Shown here in pieces: positions 1 through 6,749 of a stretch of 6,798 bases of DNA. The notes under the pieces were generated by a model, which made no database searches, was not told the origin of the DNA, and worked only from the letters and a program-made list of their open reading frames with translations. Made by a program: the position numbers and the translations under genes. Position 1 is the stretch's first letter; every line of letters starts with the position of its first letter. Source of the DNA: Proteobacteria bacterium UBA6908 (GTDB lineage: Bacteria; Pseudomonadota; Gammaproteobacteria; Acidiferrobacterales; UBA6901); the NCBI GenBank assembly GCA_002451085.1, contig DKBE01000032.1, positions 1 to 6,798 of the forward strand, read 5' to 3'.

Positions 1-68
1 GGTAGACGCGCTGGATTTAGGTTCCAGTGGGGCAACCCGTGGGAGTTCGAGTCTCCCCATTCGCACCA
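1..68 (+). tRNA. tRNA-Leu(UAG), 5' end cut off by the window
   Basis: This is the 3' part of a leucine tRNA that reads CUA-type codons. Visible parts are the end of the D loop, an anticodon stem CTGGA/TCCAG (11-15 with 23-27) and a seven-base loop TTTAGGT with anticodon TAG at 18-20. A long class II variable arm follows (28-40), then a T arm GGGAG/CTCCC around TTCGAGT (41-57). The 3' acceptor strand CATTCGC is at 58-64, with discriminator A65 and an encoded CCA at 66-68. The long variable arm together with the TAG anticodon fixes the identity as Leu. The 5' acceptor strand and most of the D arm lie before base 1. No U-tract terminator follows, so some read-through towards tig is possible. Confidence 0.96.
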
Positions 69-105
69 GTCTTCCTGCAGTAGTGACTTGGTCAAATTTG
101 TATTC

Positions 106-134
106 TTGGCCTGCCGATCGAATACCGGTATGAT
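106..134 (+). promoter_or_regulatory. Probable sigma70 promoter of tig
   Basis: A -35 box TTGGCC (106-111, four of six consensus bases) and a -10 box TATGAT (129-134, five of six) are separated by an optimal 17-bp spacer. Transcription would start near base 141, giving a leader of about 70 nt before the tig ATG. I see no sigma32-like element upstream of tig or clpP, so this is the best candidate for the tig-clpP transcript. The call rests on sequence match only. Confidence 0.6.
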
Positions 135-159
135 GCCGAAACAGGCCATCGAGTAATCG

Positions 160-173
160 TAACCAATTGGTTA
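160..173. promoter_or_regulatory. Perfect 14-bp palindrome in the tig leader
   Basis: TAACCAATTGGTTA equals its own reverse complement over 14 bases. It lies about 20 bp after the expected tig transcription start and 39 bp before the start codon. As DNA it could be an operator for a dimeric regulator placed to act as a roadblock. As RNA it could only form a weak hairpin of 5 bp with an AAUU loop. A second small inverted repeat, TTATT-ATG-AATAA (171-183), overlaps its right edge. I do not recognise the motif as the site of a known regulator. Confidence 0.4.
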
Positions 174-212
174 TTATGAATAATTTTATATTCTGTTTCG
201 AGGTTTTCGTCA

Positions 213-1532
213 ATGCAAGTCACCGTTGAGTCCACCGGCCCACTTGGTCGGCGCATGACTGTAGCTGTCCCGGCTGCGCGACTGGAAAAAGAGTTCGTCT
301 CGCGCATTCAGCGTGTTTCCCGCAACGCACGTTTTCCGGGATTTCGTCCCGGAAAGGCGCCCATGAAAATGGTTGAGGCCCAGTATGGTGGGCAGGTCAT
401 GGACGAAATCGTCGGCGATCTGATCCGTTCGACATTCTATGAGGCCGTCAATGAGCAAGGCCTCAAGCCGGCCGGGGGGCCGAATATCGAGCCCAAGCCG
501 GTCGACCGCGGACACGATTTTGAATATACCGCGACGTTCGAAATTTACCCTGACATTACCCGGATAGAAATTCAGGGGAGCACAATTCAGCGGCCCGTGG
601 TGAACGTTACCGAGGAAGATGTCGATCGCACCATTGATACGCTGCGTCACCAGCGTGTTGAGTGGAGCCCCGTTGAGCGAGCTGCGCAGAATGGTGACCG
701 GGTCATCATTGACTTCGAAGGATCGATCGAAGGAACTATTTTTGAAGGGGGGAAGGCATCAAATTTCCCGCTGGTGCTGGGCAATCAGACTTTGATTGAA
801 GGTTTTGAATCCGGCCTGATCGGACTGCGCGCCGGTGAGTCACGCACCCTCGATCTGACATTCCCGGCGGACTATCGCAATGCCCAGCTCGCCGGCAAAG
901 CGGTTCAGTTTGCGGTGACCGTCAACCAGGTCACCGAACCGGTGTTGCCAGAAGTGAATGAGGCCTTTGCCCGTGCATTGGGAATTGAGGATGGCAACGT
1001 GGAGTCCTTCCGGGCGGAAGTCCGTGCGAATCTCGAACGCGAACTTGCCGATCGGGTGCGCCGGGAGCTTCGTGATCAGGTGTTCAAGGCATTGTTAGAG
1101 GCCAACACGTTTGATGTGCCCCAGGCGCTGGAACAGGCAGAGATCCAGAATCTGATCCAGATGACCCGATCCAATATGGCCGCTCAGGGCGTTCCTGCCA
1201 ATCAGGTGCCGACGGATCCGGTGCTGTATGCCGAGCAGGCCCGCAGCCGAGTCAAACTGGGCCTGATCTTGGCAGAGTTGGCCAAGGCCCGTGGCCTCAA
1301 AGCGGACCCGGCGAAGGTACGGACCCGGTTGGCCGAGCAGGCAGCAAGCTACGATAATCCGAAGGAATATGTGGATTGGCACTATGCCAAGCCGGAGCGC
1401 CTGTCACAGATCGAGGCGCAGCTTATCGAAGATCAGGCAGTTGATATTCTGCTGGAAACGGCACAGGTTGAGGATAAACCGATGTCATTTCAGGAATTGA
1501 CGCAACCCACGCCCCGCAAACCACAAGTATGA
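213..1532 (+). CDS. tig: Trigger factor, ribosome-associated chaperone and peptidyl-prolyl isomerase
   Basis: Trigger factor docks at the ribosomal exit tunnel, shields nascent chains in the cytoplasm and can isomerise prolyl bonds. The 439-residue product matches the usual family length (about 430-450). The N-terminal ribosome-binding domain carries the signature GFRPGK at residues 43-48. The FKBP-type isomerase domain spans about 161-246, starting at [10 protein letters not shown] and including the LIEGFE segment (194-199). The rest is the helical C-terminal arm domain that forms the substrate cradle. The ATG at 213 has a GAGG Shine-Dalgarno sequence at 200-203, nine bases upstream, and the protein begins MQVTVE as family members do. 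The stop lies 11 nt before the clpP start, which implies co-transcription and links folding with degradation. The short Q/P/R/K-containing tail after residue 428 is a variable region in the family. No defect is seen. Confidence 0.98.
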   Translation: MQVTVESTGPLGRRMTVAVPAARLEKEFVSRIQRVSRNARFPGFRPGKAPMKMVEAQYGGQVMDEIVGDLIRSTFYEAVNEQGLKPAGGPNIEPKPVDRGHDFEYTATFEIYPDITRIEIQGSTIQRPVVNVTEEDVDRTIDTLRHQRVEWSPVERAAQNGDRVIIDFEGSIEGTIFEGGKASNFPLVLGNQTLIEGFESGLIGLRAGESRTLDLTFPADYRNAQLAGKAVQFAVTVNQVTEPVLPEVNEAFARALGIEDGNVESFRAEVRANLERELADRVRRELRDQVFKALLEANTFDVPQALEQAEIQNLIQMTRSNMAAQGVPANQVPTDPVLYAEQARSRVKLGLILAELAKARGLKADPAKVRTRLAEQAASYDNPKEYVDWHYAKPERLSQIEAQLIEDQAVDILLETAQVEDKPMSFQELTQPTPRKPQV

Positions 1533-1535
1533 GGA
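1531..1535 (+). promoter_or_regulatory. Ribosome binding site that sets the clpP start
   Basis: GAGGA at 1531-1535 overlaps the tig stop codon and stands eight bases before the ATG at 1544. The in-frame ATG at 1529 overlaps the tig stop as ATGA but has no Shine-Dalgarno sequence in front of it, so 1544 is the better start. Initiation at 1529 by translational coupling cannot be fully excluded. Confidence 0.65.
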
Positions 1536-1543
1536 ACAGTGGA

Positions 1544-2170
1544 ATGAATGACAGCAAGCAGGACGGTGCCCAGTACACCCGGAACCTCGGTTTGGTTCCC
1601 ATGGTGATCGAGACCACCGGCCGGGGAGAGCGCGCGTACGATATTTATTCGCGCATGCTAAAGGAGCGAGTCGTATTTCTAGTCGGTCCGGTCGAAGACC
1701 ATATGGCCAATCTGGTCGTTGCCCAGCTGTTGTTTCTGGAGTCCGAGAACCCGGACAAGGATATTCATCTCTATATCAATTCACCCGGGGGGGCCGTGAA
1801 TGCCGGCCTTGCCATTTACGATACTATGCAGTTCATCAAGCCTGATGTGAGTACAGTCTGTATCGGCCAGGCCGCCAGCATGGGAGCAGTACTGCTGGCC
1901 GGGGGCACCCAGGGCAAACGGTTCTGCCTGCCCCATGCCCGCATGATGGTGCACCAGCCGCTGGGTGGATTTCAGGGCCAGGCTACCGATATCGAGATTC
2001 ATGCCCGCGAAATCCTGAGAGTGCGAGAACGCCTCAATCAGATACTGGTCAAACATTGCGGACGGAGCATGGATCAGGTCAAGGAGGACACGGACCGTGA
2101 CTTTTTCATGGACGGCGCAGAAGCCGTGTCATATGGCCTGATTGACTCGGTTATCGAAAAACGCGCCTAA
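1544..2170 (+). CDS. clpP: ATP-dependent Clp protease proteolytic subunit ClpP
   Basis: ClpP is the serine peptidase that forms a double heptameric barrel and cuts proteins threaded in by ClpX (or ClpA). From the ATG at 1544 the product has 208 residues, close to the E. coli precursor at 207. The catalytic triad is intact: Ser112 in GQAASMGA, His137 in MVHQPLGG and Asp186 in DRDFF. By comparison with E. coli, a propeptide of about 15 residues should be removed before LVPMVIE. Subtracting it gives Ser97, His122 and Asp171, exactly the E. coli mature numbering, so the two proteins are collinear through the active site. The handle region with [18 protein letters not shown] (141-158) is conserved. 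The gene follows tig by 11 nt and precedes its partner clpX by 81 nt. An alternative start at 1529 would add five residues (MRNSG) to the propeptide only. Confidence 0.97.
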   Translation: MNDSKQDGAQYTRNLGLVPMVIETTGRGERAYDIYSRMLKERVVFLVGPVEDHMANLVVAQLLFLESENPDKDIHLYINSPGGAVNAGLAIYDTMQFIKPDVSTVCIGQAASMGAVLLAGGTQGKRFCLPHARMMVHQPLGGFQGQATDIEIHAREILRVRERLNQILVKHCGRSMDQVKEDTDRDFFMDGAEAVSYGLIDSVIEKRA

Positions 2171-2178
2171 GATCGGTA

Positions 2179-2189
2179 TGCTATATAAT
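2179..2189 (+). promoter_or_regulatory. Possible -10 element of a separate clpX promoter
   Basis: The A+T-rich stretch TGCTATATAAT just after the clpP stop contains a perfect TATAAT (2184-2189) and, one register earlier, an extended -10 form TGC-TATATA (2179-2187). No convincing -35 box lies 15-19 bp upstream; those bases are the GC-rich end of clpP. A start near 2196 would give a clpX leader of about 55 nt. Equally, clpX may rely only on read-through from tig-clpP. Confidence 0.35.
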
Positions 2190-2203
2190 TAAAGGTGTAA
2201 TAA

Positions 2204-2237
2204 CCGGATTTAGCGCAGGTTTTTACCATCCGGCGCT
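2204..2237 (+). other. Two competing hairpins in the clpX leader
   Basis: CCGGAT (2204-2209) pairs perfectly with ATCCGG (2228-2233). AGCGC (2212-2216) pairs perfectly with GCGCT (2233-2237). The two stems interleave, so they could form together only as a pseudoknot and they also share G2233. A small GGT-TTTT-ACC hairpin (2218-2227) sits inside both. The second stem ends one base before the GGAG at 2238-2241, part of the ribosome binding region. No U-tract follows, so this is not an ordinary terminator. The structures are short and may be coincidental. Confidence 0.3.
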
Positions 2238-2251
2238 GGAGCGAGGAGACC

Positions 2252-3544
2252 ATGGCAGACGACAACCACAACGATCGCGGAAAGGGCGAAAAGCTCCTGT
2301 ATTGCTCCTTTTGCGGCAAAAGTCAGCACGAAGTCCGCAAGCTGATTGCCGGCCCCTCGGTGTTTGTTTGCGACGAATGCGTTGAGCTCTGCAATGACAT
2401 CATTCGTGAAGAAGTTCAGGAAGAACAGAATGCGGCGCTTTCCAAGGGTAAGTTTCCAACCCCGCAGGAGATTTGCAAGATACTCGATGAGTACGTGATC
2501 GGGCAGCAACCGGCCAAAAAAATTCTGTCGGTGGCCGTATACAACCACTACAAGCGCATCGAGAACGAGGGCAAGATTGGTGAGGTCGAGATCTCCAAGA
2601 GCAATATTCTGCTGATAGGACCGACCGGATCCGGCAAGACCCTGCTGGCTGAAACGCTGGCGCGACTTCTGAATGTTCCGTTCACTATTGCCGATGCCAC
2701 CACGCTGACCGAAGCCGGTTATGTGGGTGAAGACGTTGAAAACATCATTCAGAAGCTGCTGCAGAAATGTGACTACGACGTTGAAAAGGCTCAGCGCGGT
2801 ATCGTTTACATCGATGAAATCGACAAGATTTCTCGCAAGTCAGACAATCCCTCCATTACCCGTGATGTATCCGGCGAGGGTGTGCAGCAGGCCTTGCTGA
2901 AGCTGATCGAAGGGACCGTTGCTTCAGTTCCTCCGCAGGGTGGACGCAAGCATCCCCAGCAGGAATTCCTGCAGGTGGACACTCGCAATATCCTGTTTGT
3001 CTGCGGTGGCGCGTTCTCGGGACTGGAAAAGGTTATCCAGCAGCGCTCGGAGAAAACCGGCATCGGTTTCAAGGCTGAGATTCGAAGCAAGAGTAATGCC
3101 CGTCAGACCGGTGAGCTGATTCGTCTGGTCGAGCCTGAGGACTTGATCAAATATGGGCTGATTCCGGAATTCGTCGGACGTTTGCCAGTGATCGCGGTCC
3201 TCGATGAGCTCGACGAAACGGCACTTGTCCGCATCCTGACCGAGCCAAAAAATGCCCTGACACGCCAGTACAGCAAGTTGCTGAAACTCGAGGGTGTCGA
3301 TCTTGAAATTCGACCGGAGGCGCTAGCGGCCGTTGCTCGGCGCGCCATGGAGCGCAAGACCGGAGCGCGCGGGCTCCGGTCTATTCTGGAGCATGCGTTA
3401 CTGGATACCATGTTCGATCTCCCTTCACTCGAAGGGGTCAAGAAGGTCGTTGTCGAGGAGGCAGTGATTCTTGACGGGGCCAAGCCACTGCTGATTTATG
3501 GCGAAGATGAAGATAGCGCCAAGCGTGCTTCAACCCGGTCCTGA
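2252..3544 (+). CDS. clpX: ATP-dependent Clp protease ATP-binding subunit ClpX
   Basis: ClpX is the hexameric AAA+ unfoldase that recognises tagged substrates such as ssrA-tagged chains and translocates them into ClpP. The product has 430 residues, typical for proteobacteria (E. coli 424). An N-terminal C4 zinc-binding domain has Cys18, Cys21, Cys40 and Cys43. The AAA+ module has Walker A GPTGSGKT (123-130), pore loop GYVG (156-159) and Walker B IVYIDE (184-189). The RKH loop (232-234) and the ClpP-docking IGF loop (271-273) are present. The box VII arginine is Arg310 in EFVGRLP and sensor 2 is GARGLR (371-376). The ATG at 2252 is preceded by purine-rich GGAG (2238-2241) and GAGGAGA (2243-2249). 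The gene follows its partner clpP and may have an extra promoter of its own in the gap. Confidence 0.98.
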   Translation: MADDNHNDRGKGEKLLYCSFCGKSQHEVRKLIAGPSVFVCDECVELCNDIIREEVQEEQNAALSKGKFPTPQEICKILDEYVIGQQPAKKILSVAVYNHYKRIENEGKIGEVEISKSNILLIGPTGSGKTLLAETLARLLNVPFTIADATTLTEAGYVGEDVENIIQKLLQKCDYDVEKAQRGIVYIDEIDKISRKSDNPSITRDVSGEGVQQALLKLIEGTVASVPPQGGRKHPQQEFLQVDTRNILFVCGGAFSGLEKVIQQRSEKTGIGFKAEIRSKSNARQTGELIRLVEPEDLIKYGLIPEFVGRLPVIAVLDELDETALVRILTEPKNALTRQYSKLLKLEGVDLEIRPEALAAVARRAMERKTGARGLRSILEHALLDTMFDLPSLEGVKKVVVEEAVILDGAKPLLIYGEDEDSAKRASTRS

Positions 3545-3550
3545 GCCTGG

Positions 3551-3590
3551 ATTATCTCTGTCGGTCTGCCTTCACGGCATGCCGGATAAT
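3551..3590 (+). other. Imperfect hairpin after clpX
   Basis: ATTATC (3551-3556) pairs with GATAAT (3585-3590). Inside, CGG (3562-3564) pairs with CCG (3582-3584) and TGCC (3567-3570) with GGCA (3576-3579), around a TTCAC loop. Unpaired bases break the stem in two places and no T-tract follows. It might slow or end the clpX transcript or protect its 3' end, but a canonical intrinsic terminator is not supported. Confidence 0.3.
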
Positions 3591-3599
3591 ACCTGACCA

Positions 3600-3627
3600 T
3601 TGAAATCAACTGTATTTGCCCCCAGAC
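3600..3627 (+). promoter_or_regulatory. Sigma32-like heat-shock promoter of lon
   Basis: The -35 element TTGAAA (3600-3605) is followed after 14 bp by CCCCAGAC (3620-3627). The heat-shock sigma factor RpoH recognises CTTGAAA and CCCCATnT with a spacer of about 13-15 bp. Here the -35 core is complete and the first five bases of the -10 match. A start near 3635 would leave a lon leader of about 140 nt. No good sigma70 -10 box sits at the right distance. Heat-shock control of lon is established in E. coli, which agrees with the call. GCCCC (3618-3622) could also pair with GGGGC (3636-3640), but without a clear U-tract. Confidence 0.65.
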
Positions 3628-3774
3628 TCCAAAAAGGGGCTATGCTCGTCTTTGTGCATCCAGGCAAGACAAGCGGCCCGTTGATCCCCTAAACAGCGAT
3701 TCGCATCCGGCGCCGGCACAAAGGCCGTCCATCAGGGTGAACCGCCCGAACCGAACACAGGTGTAACTCAATCT
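3628..3774 (+). other. Leader of lon, no recognised element
   Basis: This stretch between the heat-shock promoter and the lon ATG has no convincing reading frame. It holds a 10-bp perfect palindrome CCGGCGCCGG (3707-3716) and a possible 4-bp hairpin CGGC-ACAAAG-GCCG (3714-3727). The likely lon Shine-Dalgarno is AGGTG at 3759-3763, eleven bases from the ATG, which is a slightly long spacing. I could not find a segment complementary to it that would act as an RNA thermometer. Confidence 0.4.
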
Positions 3775-6201
3775 ATGTCACAGGAAGAGAAGGCACTCAA
3801 ACCCGCATCCTCGTTGACCTTGCCGGTGCTGCCATTGCGCGACGTCGTCGTGTTTCCGCACATGGTCATACCGTTATTCGTCGGCCGCAAAAAATCCATT
3901 CGTGCACTGGAGCGCGCCATGGAGACCGGCAAGCAGATTATGCTGGTCGCGCAACGCAGTGCTTCGGATGACGATCCGTCCATTGAGCAGATTCACAGCA
4001 TCGGTACGGTAGCGAGCATTCTGCAGCTGCTGAAGCTACCCGATGGCACGGTCAAAGTGCTGGTGGAGGGTGAGCAGCGTGCCGAGGTCCAGAACTACAC
4101 GGAAACAGATGATTGCTTTATAGCGCTCATCAACATGGTCGAGTCGGTGCCAGTGGATGAGCGCGAGGGCGAGGCACTGATGCGCTCCGTGCTGGCCGAG
4201 TTTGACCAATACGTCAAGCTGAACATGAAAATTCCGCCGGAGATCCTGACCTCTCTGGCCGGGATCGACGAACCTGGCCGGCTGGCGGATGCGATTGCGG
4301 CCCACCTCTCATTGAAGATCGAGGACAAGCAGAAGATTCTGGAAATGCGCTCCAACCGCGAGCGGCTTGAACATATCCTCGGAGTGATGGAAACCGAGAT
4401 TGATTTGCTACAGGTGGAAAAGCGCATTCGTGGACGCGTCAAGCGTCAGATGGAAAAGAGTCAGCGCGAGTATTACCTGAACGAGCAGATGAAGGCGATT
4501 CAGAAGGAACTCGGCGAACTGGAAGAGGGGCCGAGCGAGGCAGAAGAGCTGGCGAAGAAGATCGATAAGGCCGGTATGCCGAAAGAGGCGAAGGAAAAGG
4601 CCGAGGCCGAGCTCAAGAAACTCAAGATGATGTCTCCGATGTCGGCCGAAGCCACCGTCGTTCGCAACTATATTGACTGGCTGGTCAATGTGCCGTGGAA
4701 GAAGCGCAGCAAGATTCGCAAGGATCTCGCCGAAGCCGAGAAGATTCTGGAGGCCGATCATTACGGATTGGAGAAGGTCAAGGAACGTATTCTCGAGTAT
4801 CTGGCCGTGCAGCATCGTGTGAATCAGCTGAAGGGGCCTATCCTGTGCCTGGTCGGTCCGCCGGGCGTGGGCAAGACCTCATTGGGCCAGTCGATCGCGC
4901 GCGCAACGGGACGCAAGTTCGTGCGCATGTCGCTGGGTGGCGTGCGGGATGAGGCCGAGATCCGCGGGCACCGGCGCACTTATATCGGATCACTGCCGGG
5001 CAAAATTATTCAGAACATGTCCAAAGTGAAGGTCAAGAATCCGCTGTTCATGCTGGACGAGGTCGACAAGATGGCCATGGATTTCCGTGGCGACCCGTCG
5101 TCAGCACTGCTGGAGGTGCTCGATCCGGAACAAAACCACGCCTTCAGTGATCACTATCTGGAAGTCGATTACGATCTGTCCGACGTGATGTTTTTGGCCA
5201 CGGCCAACAGCCTCAACATTCCGGCTCCGCTGCTCGATCGTATGGAAGTGATCCGTTTGTCTGGGTATACCGAAGATGAAAAGGTGAATATCGCCTCAAA
5301 ATATCTGGTGGCCAAGCAACGCAAGAATAACGGTCTCAAGGATGAAGAGGTGAGCCTGGCGGAACCGGCCATCCGGGACATCGTGCGCTTCTATACCCGT
5401 GAAGCCGGTGTGCGCAGTCTGGAGCGGGAAATCGCCAAGATCTTCCGCAAGGTGGCCAAGGAGCTATTGCTGGACCAGTCGCGACAGTCCATTGAAGTCA
5501 CACCGGAGAATCTGGACAAATATCTCGGTGTGCGGCGTTTCCGCTACGGCATGGCCGAGGAGTCCAATCAAATCGGGCAGGTGACCGGTTTGGCCTGGAC
5601 CGAAGTGGGTGGTGAACTGCTGACCATTGAAGCGGCAATTGTTCCTGGCAAAGGCAAGGCCACGTATACCGGAAAACTTGGTGACGTGATGCAGGAATCA
5701 ATTACGGCGGCGCTCACGGTCGTGCGGTCGCGCGCTGCTCAGCTGGGTCTGACGGAAGACTTTCATCAGAAACACGATATGCATATACACGTCCCGGAAG
5801 GCGCAACGCCCAAGGATGGCCCGAGTGCCGGCATTGCCATGTGTACAGCTATCGTTTCTGCGCTGACCCGAATTCCGGTTCGCGCCAACGTGGCGATGAC
5901 GGGTGAGATCACACTCCGAGGTGAAGTGTTGCCGATCGGCGGCTTGAAGGAAAAACTGCTCGCGGCACACCGTGGCGGCATCAAGACCGTGCTGATACCG
6001 GAGGAAAACCGCAAGGATCTCGCCGAGATTCCGGGCAATATCAAGGAAGCGCTTGAGATCCGTCCGGTTCGCTGGATCGACGAGGTGCTGGAGGTGGCTC
6101 TGGAACAGCTGCCGACCCCGCTGGAAAATGCCAAACCCCTGGCAGCCGACAAGGCCGCCAAGGACGAAGTCGCCGAGGCAAGTGCGCCTCGTACCCATTG
6201 A
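3775..6201 (+). CDS. lon: Lon protease, ATP-dependent AAA+ serine protease (LonA type)
   Basis: Lon is a soluble cytoplasmic hexamer that unfolds and degrades misfolded proteins and selected short-lived regulators. The product has 808 residues, near the usual 780-820. The N-terminal substrate-binding domain opens with [20 protein letters not shown] (16-35) and continues to about 205. A charged coiled-coil linker follows (about 205-300). The AAA+ module has Walker A GPPGVGKT (361-368) and Walker B LFMLDE (424-429). The C-terminal protease domain has the Ser-Lys dyad: Ser684 in PKDGPSAG and Lys727 in GGLKEK, 43 residues apart as in E. coli (679 and 722). No membrane segment is present, so this is not the archaeal LonB form. 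A low-complexity Ala/Lys/Glu tail (about 784-808) is family-variable. The gene is probably an independent heat-inducible unit, with a sigma32-like promoter upstream and a strong hairpin seven bases after its stop. Confidence 0.98.
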   Translation: MSQEEKALKPASSLTLPVLPLRDVVVFPHMVIPLFVGRKKSIRALERAMETGKQIMLVAQRSASDDDPSIEQIHSIGTVASILQLLKLPDGTVKVLVEGEQRAEVQNYTETDDCFIALINMVESVPVDEREGEALMRSVLAEFDQYVKLNMKIPPEILTSLAGIDEPGRLADAIAAHLSLKIEDKQKILEMRSNRERLEHILGVMETEIDLLQVEKRIRGRVKRQMEKSQREYYLNEQMKAIQKELGELEEGPSEAEELAKKIDKAGMPKEAKEKAEAELKKLKMMSPMSAEATVVRNYIDWLVNVPWKKRSKIRKDLAEAEKILEADHYGLEKVKERILEYLAVQHRVNQLKGPILCLVGPPGVGKTSLGQSIARATGRKFVRMSLGGVRDEAEIRGHRRTYIGSLPGKIIQNMSKVKVKNPLFMLDEVDKMAMDFRGDPSSALLEVLDPEQNHAFSDHYLEVDYDLSDVMFLATANSLNIPAPLLDRMEVIRLSGYTEDEKVNIASKYLVAKQRKNNGLKDEEVSLAEPAIRDIVRFYTREAGVRSLEREIAKIFRKVAKELLLDQSRQSIEVTPENLDKYLGVRRFRYGMAEESNQIGQVTGLAWTEVGGELLTIEAAIVPGKGKATYTGKLGDVMQESITAALTVVRSRAAQLGLTEDFHQKHDMHIHVPEGATPKDGPSAGIAMCTAIVSALTRIPVRANVAMTGEITLRGEVLPIGGLKEKLLAAHRGGIKTVLIPEENRKDLAEIPGNIKEALEIRPVRWIDEVLEVALEQLPTPLENAKPLAADKAAKDEVAEASAPRTH

Positions 6202-6207
6202 CGGAGT

Positions 6208-6245
6208 GCCGTAGCCGGACGATAGATCCGGCTACGGCCCATTTC
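6208..6245 (+). terminator. Strong hairpin after lon, probable intrinsic terminator
   Basis: A 12-bp perfect stem, GCCGTAGCCGGA (6208-6219) with TCCGGCTACGGC (6227-6238), encloses the loop CGATAGA. It begins seven bases after the lon stop. The following bases are CCATTTCC, so the U-tract is very short. The stem is strong and well placed enough to call a terminator, but efficiency may be partial or the hairpin may mainly stabilise the 3' end. Confidence 0.7.
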
Positions 6246-6263
6246 CGGCAATCGAATTAATTC

Positions 6264-6293
6264 TTGACAGATTTTTCCACCGCTGGCTATATA
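6264..6293 (+). promoter_or_regulatory. Probable sigma70 promoter of hupB
   Basis: A perfect -35 box TTGACA (6264-6269) is followed after 18 bp by TATATA (6288-6293), which matches the first four bases of the -10 consensus. The bases before the -35 box are A/T-rich (GAATTAATTC), as in UP-element-like flanks of strong promoters. A start near 6300 gives a hupB leader of about 125 nt. HU genes are strongly expressed in growing cells, which fits. Confidence 0.7.
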
Positions 6294-6302
6294 CCTAGCA
6301 GT

Positions 6303-6385
6303 GCGATGGTCCTACACATCGTCAGCTTTCCACTTCGTAGCAGACAAAGTCGTTTGAACCACACGCACCCAAATAGTGTTGTGTG
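6303..6385 (+). other. Two small hairpins in the hupB leader
   Basis: CGATG (6304-6308) pairs with CATCG (6317-6321), extended by a possible G-U pair (6303 with 6322); this would sit at the very 5' end of the transcript. CACAC (6360-6364) and CAC (6366-6368) pair with GTGTG (6381-6385) and GTG (6376-6378), around the loop CCAAATA, with a small internal bulge. Neither hides the ribosome binding site at 6411-6416. A role in mRNA stability is possible but not shown. Confidence 0.3.
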
Positions 6386-6410
6386 AACAATTACAACTCG
6401 AACCATCACG

Positions 6411-6416
6411 AGGGGA
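6411..6416 (+). promoter_or_regulatory. Ribosome binding site that sets the hupB start
   Basis: AGGGGA stands seven bases before the ATG at 6424. An upstream in-frame GTG at 6376 would add 16 residues before the conserved MNKAEL start and has no Shine-Dalgarno sequence in front, so it is rejected. Confidence 0.8.
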
Positions 6417-6423
6417 TCACTCC

Positions 6424-6696
6424 ATGAATAAAGCAGAACTCATCGACAAGGTGGCGGCCGCGGTTGAACTCAACAAGGCATCCGCATCGCGCGCAGTTGA
6501 AGCCGTTCTCGACAATATCGCCAGTGCACTCAAGAATGGCGATCAGGTGACCTTGTCTGGTTTTGGAACTTTTTCTGTGACAAATCGAGCCGCGCGTACC
6601 GGACGGAATCCGCGAACCGGCGAGAGCATCAGCATTCCGGCGTCCAAGAACCCAAAGTTCAAGGCTGGCAAAGGCCTCAAGGATGCCGTAAACTAG
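6424..6696 (+). CDS. hupB: Nucleoid-associated DNA-binding protein HU-beta
   Basis: HU is a small dimeric histone-like protein that bends and compacts chromosomal DNA without strong sequence preference. The 90-residue product equals E. coli HU-beta in length and shares its start MNK and its end LKDAVN. Residues 1-40 form the helical dimerisation body. The conserved turn GFGTF is at 46-50. The basic DNA-binding arms run from about 53 to 76 and include RAARTGRNPRTGE, with Pro63 as the intercalating residue at the arm tip. The gene has its own promoter and leader behind the lon hairpin, so it is probably regulated separately. HU-beta placed next to lon is a common gammaproteobacterial arrangement, and HU-beta is a known Lon substrate in E. 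coli. HU-alpha and IHF are close relatives, but overall similarity and context favour HU-beta. Confidence 0.96.
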   Translation: MNKAELIDKVAAAVELNKASASRAVEAVLDNIASALKNGDQVTLSGFGTFSVTNRAARTGRNPRTGESISIPASKNPKFKAGKGLKDAVN

Positions 6697-6705
6697 CGCG
6701 CTTTA

Positions 6706-6748
6706 TGGGGGGTGACCCCACGTGGGTGGCCCACCCAGGGATAGACCC
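6706..6748 (+). other. Three consecutive GGG/CCC hairpins between hupB and tRNA-Val
   Basis: TGGGG (6706-6710) pairs with CCCCA (6716-6720). TGGGTG (6723-6728) pairs with CACCCA (6732-6737) around a GCC loop. GGG (6738-6740) pairs with CCC (6746-6748). The first two overlap a perfect palindrome CCCACGTGGG (6717-6726), which offers an alternative fold. The array starts nine bases after the hupB stop and ends one base before the tRNA. No T-tract is present. It may stabilise the hupB 3' end, terminate without a U-tract, or guide processing of a joint hupB-tRNA transcript. Confidence 0.4.
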
Positions 6749-6749
6749 G

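Noticed and set aside
1497..1519. Possible sigma32 promoter before clpP (TTGACG followed by CCCCGCAA)
   Set aside because: The spacer is only nine bases, far below the 13-15 needed, and the -10 match is limited to the C-run.
2210..2548. 112-codon - strand frame opposite the start of clpX
   Set aside because: It is antisense to the zinc-binding domain of clpX, has no recognisable motif and no supporting context.
3618..3640. GCCCC/GGGGC hairpin as a clpX terminator
   Set aside because: Only five base pairs close a 13-base loop, no real U-tract follows, and the C-run is better explained as the -10 of the lon heat-shock promoter.
4095..4815. Reading frames on the - strand opposite the Lon N-terminal and linker regions
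   Set aside because: They are leucine-, serine- and arginine-rich shadow frames with no recognisable domain, antisense to a certain gene.
5698..6251. Two long overlapping reading frames on the - strand (5698-6198 and 5766-6251)
   Set aside because: They lie opposite the highly conserved Lon protease domain in two different frames, match no family I recognise, and are explained by the GC-rich codon use of lon.
6376..6423. Upstream GTG start extending hupB by 16 residues
   Set aside because: HU-beta proteins begin MNK; the ATG at 6424 has a strong AGGGGA ribosome binding site and the GTG has none.
6665..6694. Possible promoter for tRNA-Val inside the end of hupB (CTGGCA, 18 bp, TAAACT)
   Set aside because: Both boxes match the consensus at only four of six positions and they lie in conserved hupB coding sequence, so a chance match is likely.
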